From Flammeovirgaceae bacterium (lineage in GTDB: Bacteria; Bacteroidota; Bacteroidia; Cytophagales; Cyclobacteriaceae), in the NCBI GenBank assembly GCA_023251155.1, contig JAHEZH010000029.1, positions 1 to 46,126 of the forward strand: a stretch of DNA of 46,126 nt, in the 5' to 3' direction. Below the pieces are notes generated by a model. That model was not told where the DNA came from. It did no database searches and worked only from the letters and a program-made list of their open reading frames with translations. Shown here in pieces: positions 1 to 6,725 of this stretch. The translations under genes and the position numbers were made by a program. Within the stretch, counting starts at the first letter, position 1. Each line of letters opens with the position of its first letter.

Positions 1-156
1 GTGCTCTAGTATCAGGTAAAAATCAAAGGGGATCAGTGTGCCGGAGGAGTCGTACGACATCCCCAATGTACCCCCCGTATAAATGATCATCACCTTCGAT
101 TTGGGCTTCTCCGGGATAGCGGTATTGATATTGATCTTACTGTAAAGCGTTGTCAT
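1..156 (-). CDS. ansA: L-asparaginase type I, N-terminal fragment (cut by window edge)
   Basis: Only the first 52 codons are inside the window; the gene runs off the left edge. The ATG is at 156-154. The fragment contains the motif MIIYTGGTLGM (residues 23-33), which is the first catalytic-threonine loop of the asparaginase/glutaminase family (known: TGGT carries the nucleophilic Thr). There is no signal peptide, which suits the cytoplasmic type I enzyme that hydrolyses asparagine to aspartate and ammonia. It lies 30 bases downstream of tatD on the same strand and is probably the last visible gene of that operon. The family is clear from the motif; the completeness of the gene cannot be judged. 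Confidence 0.8.
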   Translation of the reverse strand, partial: MTTLYSKININTAIPEKPKSKVMIIYTGGTLGMSYDSSGTLIPFDFYLILEH

Positions 157-186
157 GGGTAGTCAGTTCTAGGAATACGGTATGGA

Positions 187-966
187 TTAATCTCTGGTCG
201 ACTTGGCAAAAAGACGGGCCGCATTACGGGTGGTAATGGCTTCTACTTCTGCCAACGGCATGGCTCTGAGATCGGCCATACGCTGGGCAATGATGGGAAT
301 AAATGAAGGCTCGTTTCGTTTGCCACGATGGGGAACGGGTGCCAGGTAGGGCGCATCGGTTTCCAGCACTACGTGATCCAGGTTCAGCTCCGGCACCACC
401 TTATCCAACCCACTGTTTTTAAAAGTAACTACTCCCCCTATGCCAAGAAAAAATCCCATAGCAGTGATCTTCTTTGCCTGCTCCGCATCACCTGTAAAGC
501 AATGAAATACTCCGGTCAGCTTGCCATCCAGGAGCGGCTCCAGTAATTCAATGGTTTCATTCATCGACTCACGACAGTGGATACTGATGGGCAGTTGATA
601 TTTCTTCGCCCAGTTCACTTGTATCTGAAATGCCTCCTTCTGTTCATTCCAGAATGTTTTATCCCAGTGCAGATCCGTACCGATCTCTCCTACCGCTACA
701 AATTTCCTTTTGCCCAGCCATTCCTCCACCCGGTAAAGTTCCTTTTCAAAATCTTTCTTTACCGAACAGGGATGCAAACCCATCATAGGAATGTATTGCT
801 GCGGATTTTTCAATTCCACTTCCATCATTCCATCGATGGAGGTATGATCTACATTAGGCATATAGATTTTACCTATACCGGCTACTTCACTTCGCTGAAG
901 CATCTCCTGACGATCAGCTTTAAATTCTTCACTATAAATATGGGAGTGGGTATCAATCCAGGACAT
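187..966 (-). CDS. tatD: TatD family metal-dependent hydrolase / DNase
   Basis: A 259-residue protein of normal TatD length. The start is taken at the ATG at 966, giving MSWIDTHSHIY; upstream in-frame extension to a TTG at 1038 would overlap dgkA and add unconserved sequence. Metal-site motifs are all visible: HSH near the N-terminus, VGEIGTDLHWD (Glu), PISIHCRES (His), GVFHCFTG (His) and LETDAPYLAP (Asp) followed by HRGKRNEP. The family acts as a cytoplasmic 3'-5' exonuclease/DNase with a TIM-barrel amidohydrolase fold. It starts 13 bases after dgkA and precedes ansA by 30 bases, so co-transcription is likely. Family assignment is firm; the exact substrate is not shown by sequence. Confidence 0.93.
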   Translation of the reverse strand: MSWIDTHSHIYSEEFKADRQEMLQRSEVAGIGKIYMPNVDHTSIDGMMEVELKNPQQYIPMMGLHPCSVKKDFEKELYRVEEWLGKRKFVAVGEIGTDLHWDKTFWNEQKEAFQIQVNWAKKYQLPISIHCRESMNETIELLEPLLDGKLTGVFHCFTGDAEQAKKITAMGFFLGIGGVVTFKNSGLDKVVPELNLDHVVLETDAPYLAPVPHRGKRNEPSFIPIIAQRMADLRAMPLAEVEAITTRNAARLFAKSTRD

Positions 967-979
967 GAGCACACAACTG

Positions 980-1318
980 TTAACGAATATATTTTGCAAA
1001 GATGAGCAATCCCACCACAACAGCGATAACGGAAGCAAATAAAACTGCCGCCGCAGCCATATCTTTCGCTTTGCCCGCCAGCGGGTGGATCTCTTTACTT
1101 GCCAGGTCAGTCAGGTTTTCGATAGCTGAATTCACAAGTTCCAACGCGATTACCAGTCCGATGACAATCACCAGGGCAATCCACTCCATAGGGGTGATGT
1201 GAAAATAAAAACCCAGAAGTGATACGATAACGGCTGCCGCTACATGGATTTTCAAATTGCGTTCTTCGATGAAGGCCGTTTTAAATCCTTTCCATGCATA
1301 ACCCAAACTCTTCTTCAT
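980..1318 (-). CDS. dgkA: Diacylglycerol kinase / undecaprenol kinase family membrane protein
   Basis: A 112-residue integral membrane protein with three hydrophobic segments (about residues 25-42, 47-64, 88-108) and an N-terminal amphipathic stretch, the normal DgkA layout. The signature ELVNSAIENLTDL (60-72) matches the catalytic E-x-x-N-x-A-I-E motif, and HPLAGKAKDMAAAAV (77-91) is the second conserved block. The family phosphorylates diacylglycerol or, in many non-proteobacteria, undecaprenol, feeding lipid carrier recycling for cell-wall and surface-glycan synthesis. The start codon overlaps the stop of the upstream glycosyltransferase by four bases (1315-1318), suggesting translational coupling. 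Whether the lipid is diacylglycerol or undecaprenol cannot be decided; neighbouring glycan genes favour a polyprenol role (inference). Confidence 0.88.
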   Translation of the reverse strand: MKKSLGYAWKGFKTAFIEERNLKIHVAAAVIVSLLGFYFHITPMEWIALVIVIGLVIALELVNSAIENLTDLASKEIHPLAGKAKDMAAAAVLFASVIAVVVGLLIFAKYIR

Positions 1319-2391
1319 AGCAGTATTTTTTTTATAGCCGCTGGGAGCAATTGATCGTTGTGAAGCGGGGTTGACAACCCTAAAAAATCGGATGACCGCT
1401 TAACGGCTTCGTGCAGATTGAATTGATCCAGCGTGATGCAAAAAGCCATTTTCTTTTCCGATAAAACATGAGCCAGGTACTCCTGCTCGGTTTGCCCGGA
1501 GGTAGGAATAAAAATGGCGTTCTTATTTAATTTGATCAAATCCATAATGGTACTGTATCCCGACCGGCAAATGATCAATCCTGATTCTTCCATCGCAGTG
1601 TTTAAATCGGAAGCGTTCAAATAATTTTTAACCATAACGTTTTTCTGAACAGAAAGATCGGAATGGTTACCTCCCACCAATCCGCGCACCACCAACACCT
1701 TTTGTTTCCATGTCGCCAGCTGACGCACAATCACTTCTTCCATCATCGTGCGCTGTGGTTCCGGGCCTGACAGTAAAACAAGTAAATCGTATTTTCCGGT
1801 CAGCTTCCGTTTCTCCAATCGCGACAGCATACCGATGAACGTTAACGTTAACGGATGGTTTTCTGTCAACTTGCCTGTGATACAGTGTTTATCTTCGTCA
1901 GGAACCCAGCACTGATCAAATTTTCTTATTTGCCGGTGATTGAAATAATTAATGAGCGGAGCCGCCCACTTCAACCATAACGGCATCAGGATATTTACCT
2001 GATGGGTAATGAATACGGAAGTGATGCCCCTCACGCAACAACCAAACCGGTTATCGGAGATGATCACATCAATTTTGTTATCCGTAGTAATCTTCTTTAT
2101 TTCTTTTTTCTCTTTACGGACTGCACGGATGAATTTCGGAAGTTGAAAAAACATACTCACCATAAACGGCAGCGTGCGTGAGTAATGTACCTCGTACGAA
2201 GTGAGTTCAAAAAAAACCATTCCGGGAAACTCGTATTTTAACAACTGCAATGCATCTCCGCTGCTTGCCACGCAAACTTCTGCTCCCTGCTTTTGTAGTT
2301 CGTTAATGATCGGAATACAACGTGTAGCATGACCTAATCCCCAATCCAAAGGAGCAACGAGAACTCGTTTTTGTGAAGGAGGAACAGCCAT
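1315..2391 (-). CDS. MurG/GT28-like glycosyltransferase
   Basis: A 358-residue protein with a GT-B outline. The N-terminal half opens with RVLVAPLDWGLGHATRCIPI (residues 9-28), the Gly-rich nucleotide-sugar glycosyltransferase loop typical of the MurG-like group. The C-terminal half has LLVLLSGPEPQR and ESGLIICRSGYSTIMDLI, the donor-binding region of family 28, followed by PTSGQTEQEYLA. No signal peptide or membrane helix is evident, so it probably works at the inner face of the cytoplasmic membrane. It lies 6 bases after the polysaccharide deacetylase and overlaps dgkA by 4 bases, forming a tight unit. The acceptor is unknown; a lipid-linked acceptor is an inference from dgkA and the deacetylase. 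It is not MurG itself, since the match is only at motif level. Confidence 0.75.
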   Translation of the reverse strand: MAVPPSQKRVLVAPLDWGLGHATRCIPIINELQKQGAEVCVASSGDALQLLKYEFPGMVFFELTSYEVHYSRTLPFMVSMFFQLPKFIRAVRKEKKEIKKITTDNKIDVIISDNRFGCCVRGITSVFITHQVNILMPLWLKWAAPLINYFNHRQIRKFDQCWVPDEDKHCITGKLTENHPLTLTFIGMLSRLEKRKLTGKYDLLVLLSGPEPQRTMMEEVIVRQLATWKQKVLVVRGLVGGNHSDLSVQKNVMVKNYLNASDLNTAMEESGLIICRSGYSTIMDLIKLNKNAIFIPTSGQTEQEYLAHVLSEKKMAFCITLDQFNLHEAVKRSSDFLGLSTPLHNDQLLPAAIKKILL

Positions 2392-2397
2392 TACTAC

Positions 2398-3042
2398 TTA
2401 TGGTGAAGGAGGAATGACATCAAACGTAAAACCTTTGTTCAAAAAATGATCGATGTACCTGGGCAATACATACGTCATGTTCTTTTCGGCTTTCACACTA
2501 TCGTGAAATACAACCACCGACCCTGATCGTGTGGCACGAATACTTCCGCGTAAACATTTCTCTTCGTTCAGATGCTTGTCATAATCGGAAGAGAGCACAT
2601 CCCACATGATGATCTGGTAGTCATTTAGCCGATGGATCTGGCTCCGTTTAATGCGCCCGTAGGGAGGACGGAAGAGTTTCCTCCCCGTTACAGGAAACCG
2701 GAAACCGCAGACGGCAAACTGCTCCTCGCATTGATTCACATTTGCCAGGTAATCTTCGGCAGAGTAGTTCCATCCCTTGAGGTGATGGAAGGTGTGATTG
2801 CCCACACTATGCCCTTCATGAATTACCCGTTTGAAAATTTCGGGATGTTTTTGCACATTATGGCCAATGCAAAAGAAGGTTGCCTTTATTTGATAATGGT
2901 GCAGTGTATTCAGCACAAATTCGGTAGGGCCGGGCACGGGGCCATCATCAAAAGTGAGGTAAATCGTTTTCTCTTCGGCAGGTACTCTCCACGTAAGTGA
3001 CGGGTAAATAAAAGGAAGAAAAAACGGTGTCCGGAAAAACAT
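2398..3042 (-). CDS. Polysaccharide deacetylase (NodB homology, CE4)
   Basis: A 214-residue protein made almost wholly of a NodB domain. The ATG at 3042 is chosen (MFFRTPFFLPFIYP); a TTG 30 bases upstream is an alternative. Motifs in order: YLTFDDGPVPG (catalytic Asp pair), HSVGNHTFHH (metal-binding H-x3-H type motif), FRPPYGR, MWDVLSSDYD, and VVFHDSVKA near the end. The N-terminus has a hydrophobic patch but not a clean signal peptide. The family removes N- or O-acetyl groups from peptidoglycan or polysaccharides. It begins the tight run deacetylase-glycosyltransferase-dgkA-tatD-ansA, and the 108-base gap upstream to the phosphatase gene may hold a promoter, though no clear consensus was seen. 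The true substrate is unknown. Confidence 0.88.
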   Translation of the reverse strand: MFFRTPFFLPFIYPSLTWRVPAEEKTIYLTFDDGPVPGPTEFVLNTLHHYQIKATFFCIGHNVQKHPEIFKRVIHEGHSVGNHTFHHLKGWNYSAEDYLANVNQCEEQFAVCGFRFPVTGRKLFRPPYGRIKRSQIHRLNDYQIIMWDVLSSDYDKHLNEEKCLRGSIRATRSGSVVVFHDSVKAEKNMTYVLPRYIDHFLNKGFTFDVIPPSP

Positions 3043-3150
3043 TTGCTCAAATGACGAATTGCGAATGACCAAGTACCCCTGATGAAATTACACCACTTAA
3101 TGAGCGGTGCCGTATCCGTACATCGTCATTGGTAAATCGTAATTCCACTA

Positions 3151-4368
3151 TTATTCTACGCGACAAGTCAGAATGGTAATATCATCATGATAGCCATTAC
3201 GACCTTTGAAACCATCCAGCGCGACAATGATATCCTGGTGAATGGTTTTGAGATCCTTCAGGTTATTCTTTTCTACATAATCGATCAACGATTGCAGGCC
3301 AAACTCCTGGCTATCTTCATTCATCGTTTCTGTTAATCCATCTGTATAGCAGAACAGTGTGAAGTCGTCCAGGTTATCAATAAAACCTTCGTTGATGAAA
3401 GGCAAGGGCTGCATCGCACCGAGTACTGTCGATCCGTCTTCCAGTAAACGAATTCCTTTACCCCGCTGCCAGAGTACGGGTGGGTTGTGGCCGGCATTGA
3501 CGTACACCATGGTCTTCAACACAATATCGTAGATGGCACCAAAGAACGTGATGAACTTCTCCCCTTTCGTGCTTTCCATCACCTGGAAATTCAATGCTTC
3601 AACAATCTCGGTAAGGTTAGGTGTTTGGCGAAGCAATGTTCGCAAGGAGGCCTGGAAGTTAGACATCATCAACGCAGCAGCTATACCTTTGCCACTCACA
3701 TCGGCCACGCAAATCAGGAATTGATTTTTATTGATGGGCACATAATCATAATAATCACCTCCGACCAAGTCATGCGGCAAATAGCTTGCTTCGATTTTCA
3801 GCCGTTGTGTGTTGGGCAGTTTTTCGGGGAAAAGAAATTGTTGCACATCGCTGGCAATTTCCAGTTCCTTACGATAAGCTTCCTGTTGTAATTGCTTGCG
3901 CGCCAGTTTTTTATTTTCGATAGCCACAATGATGATGTTGCTCAAGGCCTGAATAAATTTCAGACTCTCTTCGTGATCATGATCGGCTTGCGATTCCAGC
4001 CCACCCACGAACACCAGCGCCAGTGTTTCTAATTTATGAGCAATGGGAATGACCAGGTCAAACTCTTCAAACTCGCAGTTTTCAAACTCGGAAATACGAT
4101 GAATATTTTTAGCCAGTCGCACCCGATCATCGAGGCGAATCCGGGTGTAGTTTTTCTTGGTACCGAAGGCTACTTTGCAATTCCATTTTTCGTCCAGCAC
4201 GAACAAGGCCATCTTGGTCAGGTTCAGGTTGGAGCGCAGCGTGAAGTTGAAAATCTTGTACAGGGACTCTTCCGGCAAATTGCTGTTGATCGCCTGCGTG
4301 ATTTCCAGCAAGGCGTTGAGTTCCAGTTCTTTCTTCTCTATCTGCTTCTTAAGGGATTGTTCGCTCAT
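3151..4368 (-). CDS. GAF + PP2C-type (SpoIIE/RsbU-like) serine phosphatase
   Basis: A 405-residue cytoplasmic protein. The ATG at 4368 (MSEQSLKKQIEKK) is preferred, because a longer start would overlap the upstream glycosyltransferase. Layout: short coiled coil (about 3-25), GAF-like sensor (about 25-160), linker helix (165-195), then a PP2C/SpoIIE domain to the end. Phosphatase motifs are LVGGDYYDY, VADVSGKGIAAALMM, YVNAGHNPPVLW, FCYTDGLTE and the final DDITILTCRV, which supply the Mn/Mg-binding aspartates. Such proteins dephosphorylate anti-sigma-factor antagonists or act in other partner-switching pathways. No anti-sigma or STAS gene lies nearby, so the partner is unknown. It follows the GT2 gene by 56 bases on the same strand. 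Confidence 0.85.
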   Translation of the reverse strand: MSEQSLKKQIEKKELELNALLEITQAINSNLPEESLYKIFNFTLRSNLNLTKMALFVLDEKWNCKVAFGTKKNYTRIRLDDRVRLAKNIHRISEFENCEFEEFDLVIPIAHKLETLALVFVGGLESQADHDHEESLKFIQALSNIIIVAIENKKLARKQLQQEAYRKELEIASDVQQFLFPEKLPNTQRLKIEASYLPHDLVGGDYYDYVPINKNQFLICVADVSGKGIAAALMMSNFQASLRTLLRQTPNLTEIVEALNFQVMESTKGEKFITFFGAIYDIVLKTMVYVNAGHNPPVLWQRGKGIRLLEDGSTVLGAMQPLPFINEGFIDNLDDFTLFCYTDGLTETMNEDSQEFGLQSLIDYVEKNNLKDLKTIHQDIIVALDGFKGRNGYHDDITILTCRVE

Positions 4369-4424
4369 AGTACCAATGAAACAAAAATAATCAGGAATGG
4401 TCAGGATTTGTTGATTATTTTCGA

Positions 4425-5564
4425 TTAATGAATGGGCGTTGCTTTTAACGGATTCCACCGCCTTCCTTTCCAGTTATACCCCCTCACCTGCGACAAAATT
4501 CCCACCACCACCACGTAGAGTGAATGAGTGAATTGCAGCGCTAAGAAAGAACTCCAGCTCCAGCGAAGGCCAAGGAAAAACCCCACGCGGTAAAGAAAAA
4601 GGGCTTCACAACTCATTTTGATCGACCACAGAATCAGTGAATCTCTCCAGTCGATTGTGCCGGTGGCCACGAAGACAAAAAGAGAAAGGAAGCACATGTG
4701 AAAAACCAGCACAGCAATGGCGGTCAGTTGAGTTACAAAGGAAGAATTGTATTTCCACTTGCTGGCCCAGCGCAATCGCTGATTGAAAAACTCACTCCAG
4801 GAAGTTTGTGCTGCCGTAGACACCACTGCATTCGGGTCATAGAGAAATCGCACACTGTCTTTCCAACGTGCGGCTATCTTGCGCATCAGAAACTCATCGT
4901 CACCGGAAGGAATCGTTTCATTCCCTTCATAACCATATACTTCCATGTAAGCCGATTTCAAAAAAGAAAGGTTAGCACCGTTACACATCGTTGGCTGGCC
5001 CAGCGCCAATGTCGCTCCGCTGGTTCCAACAAGGCTCGAAAACTCCAGCGACTGCATCTTTGAAAATAGTGACCCTGATGGATCGATACGCACAGGGCCA
5101 ACTACCATTTTAATTTTATCGGAATGGAAGCAGTCATTAATTGTAATGAGCCATTTTGCTGATAAATGACAGTCCATATCGGTAACGATGATGATATGGC
5201 CTTTTGCATTCTTAATTCCCCAATCCAACGCGGCCTTCTTTCCCGTTTTGCCTTCGGGCAATTGTAATAAGGTAAGGTTCGGATAATTTGCTTTACCGAT
5301 CAAAGCCACAGACTCATCCGTAGAATGATCATTCACCAATATAATTTCAACATTTTCTTTTCCATATCGCTGTGCATCAAGGTCTTTGAGTAACGAGGGG
5401 ATAGCGATTTGCTCATTGCGGAAGGCAATAACAACCGATAATAGCCGGTCATCAGGCCTCACCACTTTCAGCGGGCGACTGGCATCAAAAAGCAGCCAGC
5501 CCCAGGTAAGCACCAGTAATACTACCGAATACAACAGGAAGACCAGAATGAAAAAGAGGGTCAT
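4425..5564 (-). CDS. Membrane glycosyltransferase family 2 (processive type)
   Basis: A 379-residue protein. An N-terminal membrane helix (about 3-24) leads into a GT-A domain: LSVVIAFRNEQ, EIILVNDHSTDES (nucleotide-binding Asp), VTDMDCHL (DxD metal site), PSGDDEFLMRK (acceptor-side Asp) and QRLRWASKWK (Q-x-x-R-W). Two or three hydrophobic segments follow (about 283-305, 318-330, 335-358). This is the pattern of membrane-bound polysaccharide synthases and ceramide-glucosyltransferase-like enzymes, which use UDP-sugars at the inner membrane. It diverges from ruvC across only 35 bases. The product is unknown. Being the first gene of a minus-strand run, it probably shares a transcript with the phosphatase downstream. 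Confidence 0.85.
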   Translation of the reverse strand: MTLFFILVFLLYSVVLLVLTWGWLLFDASRPLKVVRPDDRLLSVVIAFRNEQIAIPSLLKDLDAQRYGKENVEIILVNDHSTDESVALIGKANYPNLTLLQLPEGKTGKKAALDWGIKNAKGHIIIVTDMDCHLSAKWLITINDCFHSDKIKMVVGPVRIDPSGSLFSKMQSLEFSSLVGTSGATLALGQPTMCNGANLSFLKSAYMEVYGYEGNETIPSGDDEFLMRKIAARWKDSVRFLYDPNAVVSTAAQTSWSEFFNQRLRWASKWKYNSSFVTQLTAIAVLVFHMCFLSLFVFVATGTIDWRDSLILWSIKMSCEALFLYRVGFFLGLRWSWSSFLALQFTHSLYVVVVGILSQVRGYNWKGRRWNPLKATPIH

Positions 5565-5599
5565 GAACAGTTTGTAGCTAAATTGCGAGCCGAAGCAAA

Positions 5600-6160
5600 A
5601 TGGAGAAAAAAGCGGTTAAAGAGAAAATTATTCTTGGGCTCGACCCAGGCACAGCGGTGATGGGATATGGAATCATTCTGGCGCTGGGCAGCAGCAAACT
5701 CCAACTGCTCCAGTTTGGTGTTATCCACCTCAGCAAGATGGAAACACACGAACTGCGCTTGAAGAAAATTTTTGACCGCGTTCTGGCTTTGATTGACGAG
5801 TTCAATCCGGACGAAGTAGCGCTGGAAGCTCCTTTTTTTGGCAAGAACGTACAATCCATGCTGAAATTAGGTCGGGCACAGGGAGTAGCGATGTCAGCCG
5901 CGCTTCATCGTGAGATACCCATTACCGAATACGCCCCACGAAAGGTAAAACAATCCGTTACCGGCAATGGTAATGCAAGCAAAGAGCAGGTAGCCAAAAT
6001 GCTGATGCAGATTTTCAGCATCAAAGAAATGCCCAAACTGCTGGATGCCTCCGATGCATTGGGGGTAGCAGTATGCCATCACTACCAAAATGGAACCGAA
6101 AAATCGAAAAGCAAATCGTGGGAAGGGTTTTTAAAGGAAAACCCGGGGCGATTGAAGTAA
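5600..6160 (+). CDS. ruvC: Holliday junction endodeoxyribonuclease RuvC
   Basis: A 186-residue protein, the usual size for RuvC. It carries the RNase H-fold catalytic carboxylates: Asp15 in ILGLDPGTAVMGYG, Glu76 in VALEAPFFGKN, and the C-terminal pair Asp149/Asp152 in LLDASDALGVAVCHH. The region EYAPRKVKQSVTGNGNASKE matches the DNA-contacting conserved block of the family. The enzyme cuts four-way junctions during recombination together with RuvAB. The ATG at 5600 is the only sensible start. It stands alone on the plus strand, divergent from the GT2 gene, and neither ruvA nor ruvB is in the window, which is common in Bacteroidota. Confidence 0.95.
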   Translation: MEKKAVKEKIILGLDPGTAVMGYGIILALGSSKLQLLQFGVIHLSKMETHELRLKKIFDRVLALIDEFNPDEVALEAPFFGKNVQSMLKLGRAQGVAMSAALHREIPITEYAPRKVKQSVTGNGNASKEQVAKMLMQIFSIKEMPKLLDASDALGVAVCHHYQNGTEKSKSKSWEGFLKENPGRLK

Positions 6161-6239
6161 AGGGAATGAGGAGAACTGAAGTTTCAAAAAAACAGTACCT
6201 TCACGCCAGTCCCGAAAAACCTGTTTTAATTACCTCAAC

Positions 6240-6725
6240 ATGAATACACGATTAGTAGTAGTACTGCTAAGCAGCATCTCCTTCCTTTCTTTTTCACAAA
6301 CGGCCAGCTTTGTTGCCGCTTCTCAAAGCAGCCAAAGTACCTCCATTATCATCGATTGGTCCATCGGAGAATTGATCACTGAAAGTTTTTCAAACGGCTC
6401 GGTACACCTGAGTCATGGCGTGAATGAAACCGGCAGCATATTCATCATTACCGGTGATCTTAAAGAACCGATTGCTGTGGAAGCCAAAATTTACCCGGTT
6501 CCCTTCCACTCTGACTTGTTTATTGAAGCTGGCGATGAGAGCAGCAACCTCAGAGAGCAGCACATTACTTTACTCGATGAAACCGGGCGTGTAATGAAGG
6601 CAGAAGTGGATTTCATCTCCAACCAGAAAGCAAGAGTAGATGGACAATTGCTTGCTCCCGGATTTTACCTGCTGACCCTAAGAACAAATAACTCCATAAA
6701 AACCTATAAACTCCTCAAGAAATGA
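6240..6725 (+). CDS. Small secreted protein with T9SS type A sorting domain
   Basis: A 161-residue protein. A signal peptide is visible (about 1-20, ending FLSFSQ). The mature body is only about 65 residues, with a serine-rich stretch and IDWSIGELITESF, a motif often seen in short Bacteroidota T9SS proteins. The C-terminal part from about residue 85 is a type A sorting domain: AKIYPVPFHSDLFIEA, ITLLDETGRVMKAEV, LAPGFYLLTLRT and the terminal KTYKLLKK. Known for the family: the domain directs export by PorU-dependent T9SS and attachment to surface lipopolysaccharide. Its stop overlaps the next start (ATGA, 6722-6725), so the two products are probably made in coupled amounts. The function of the short mature part is not recognisable. 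Confidence 0.85.
   Translation: MNTRLVVVLLSSISFLSFSQTASFVAASQSSQSTSIIIDWSIGELITESFSNGSVHLSHGVNETGSIFIITGDLKEPIAVEAKIYPVPFHSDLFIEAGDESSNLREQHITLLDETGRVMKAEVDFISNQKARVDGQLLAPGFYLLTLRTNNSIKTYKLLKK

Noticed and set aside
6189-6227. Inverted repeat AAAACAG / CTGTTTT with a 25-base loop between ruvC and the T9SS gene
   Set aside because: The stem is short and AT-rich and the loop is long; there is no T-run, so it is not supported as a terminator.
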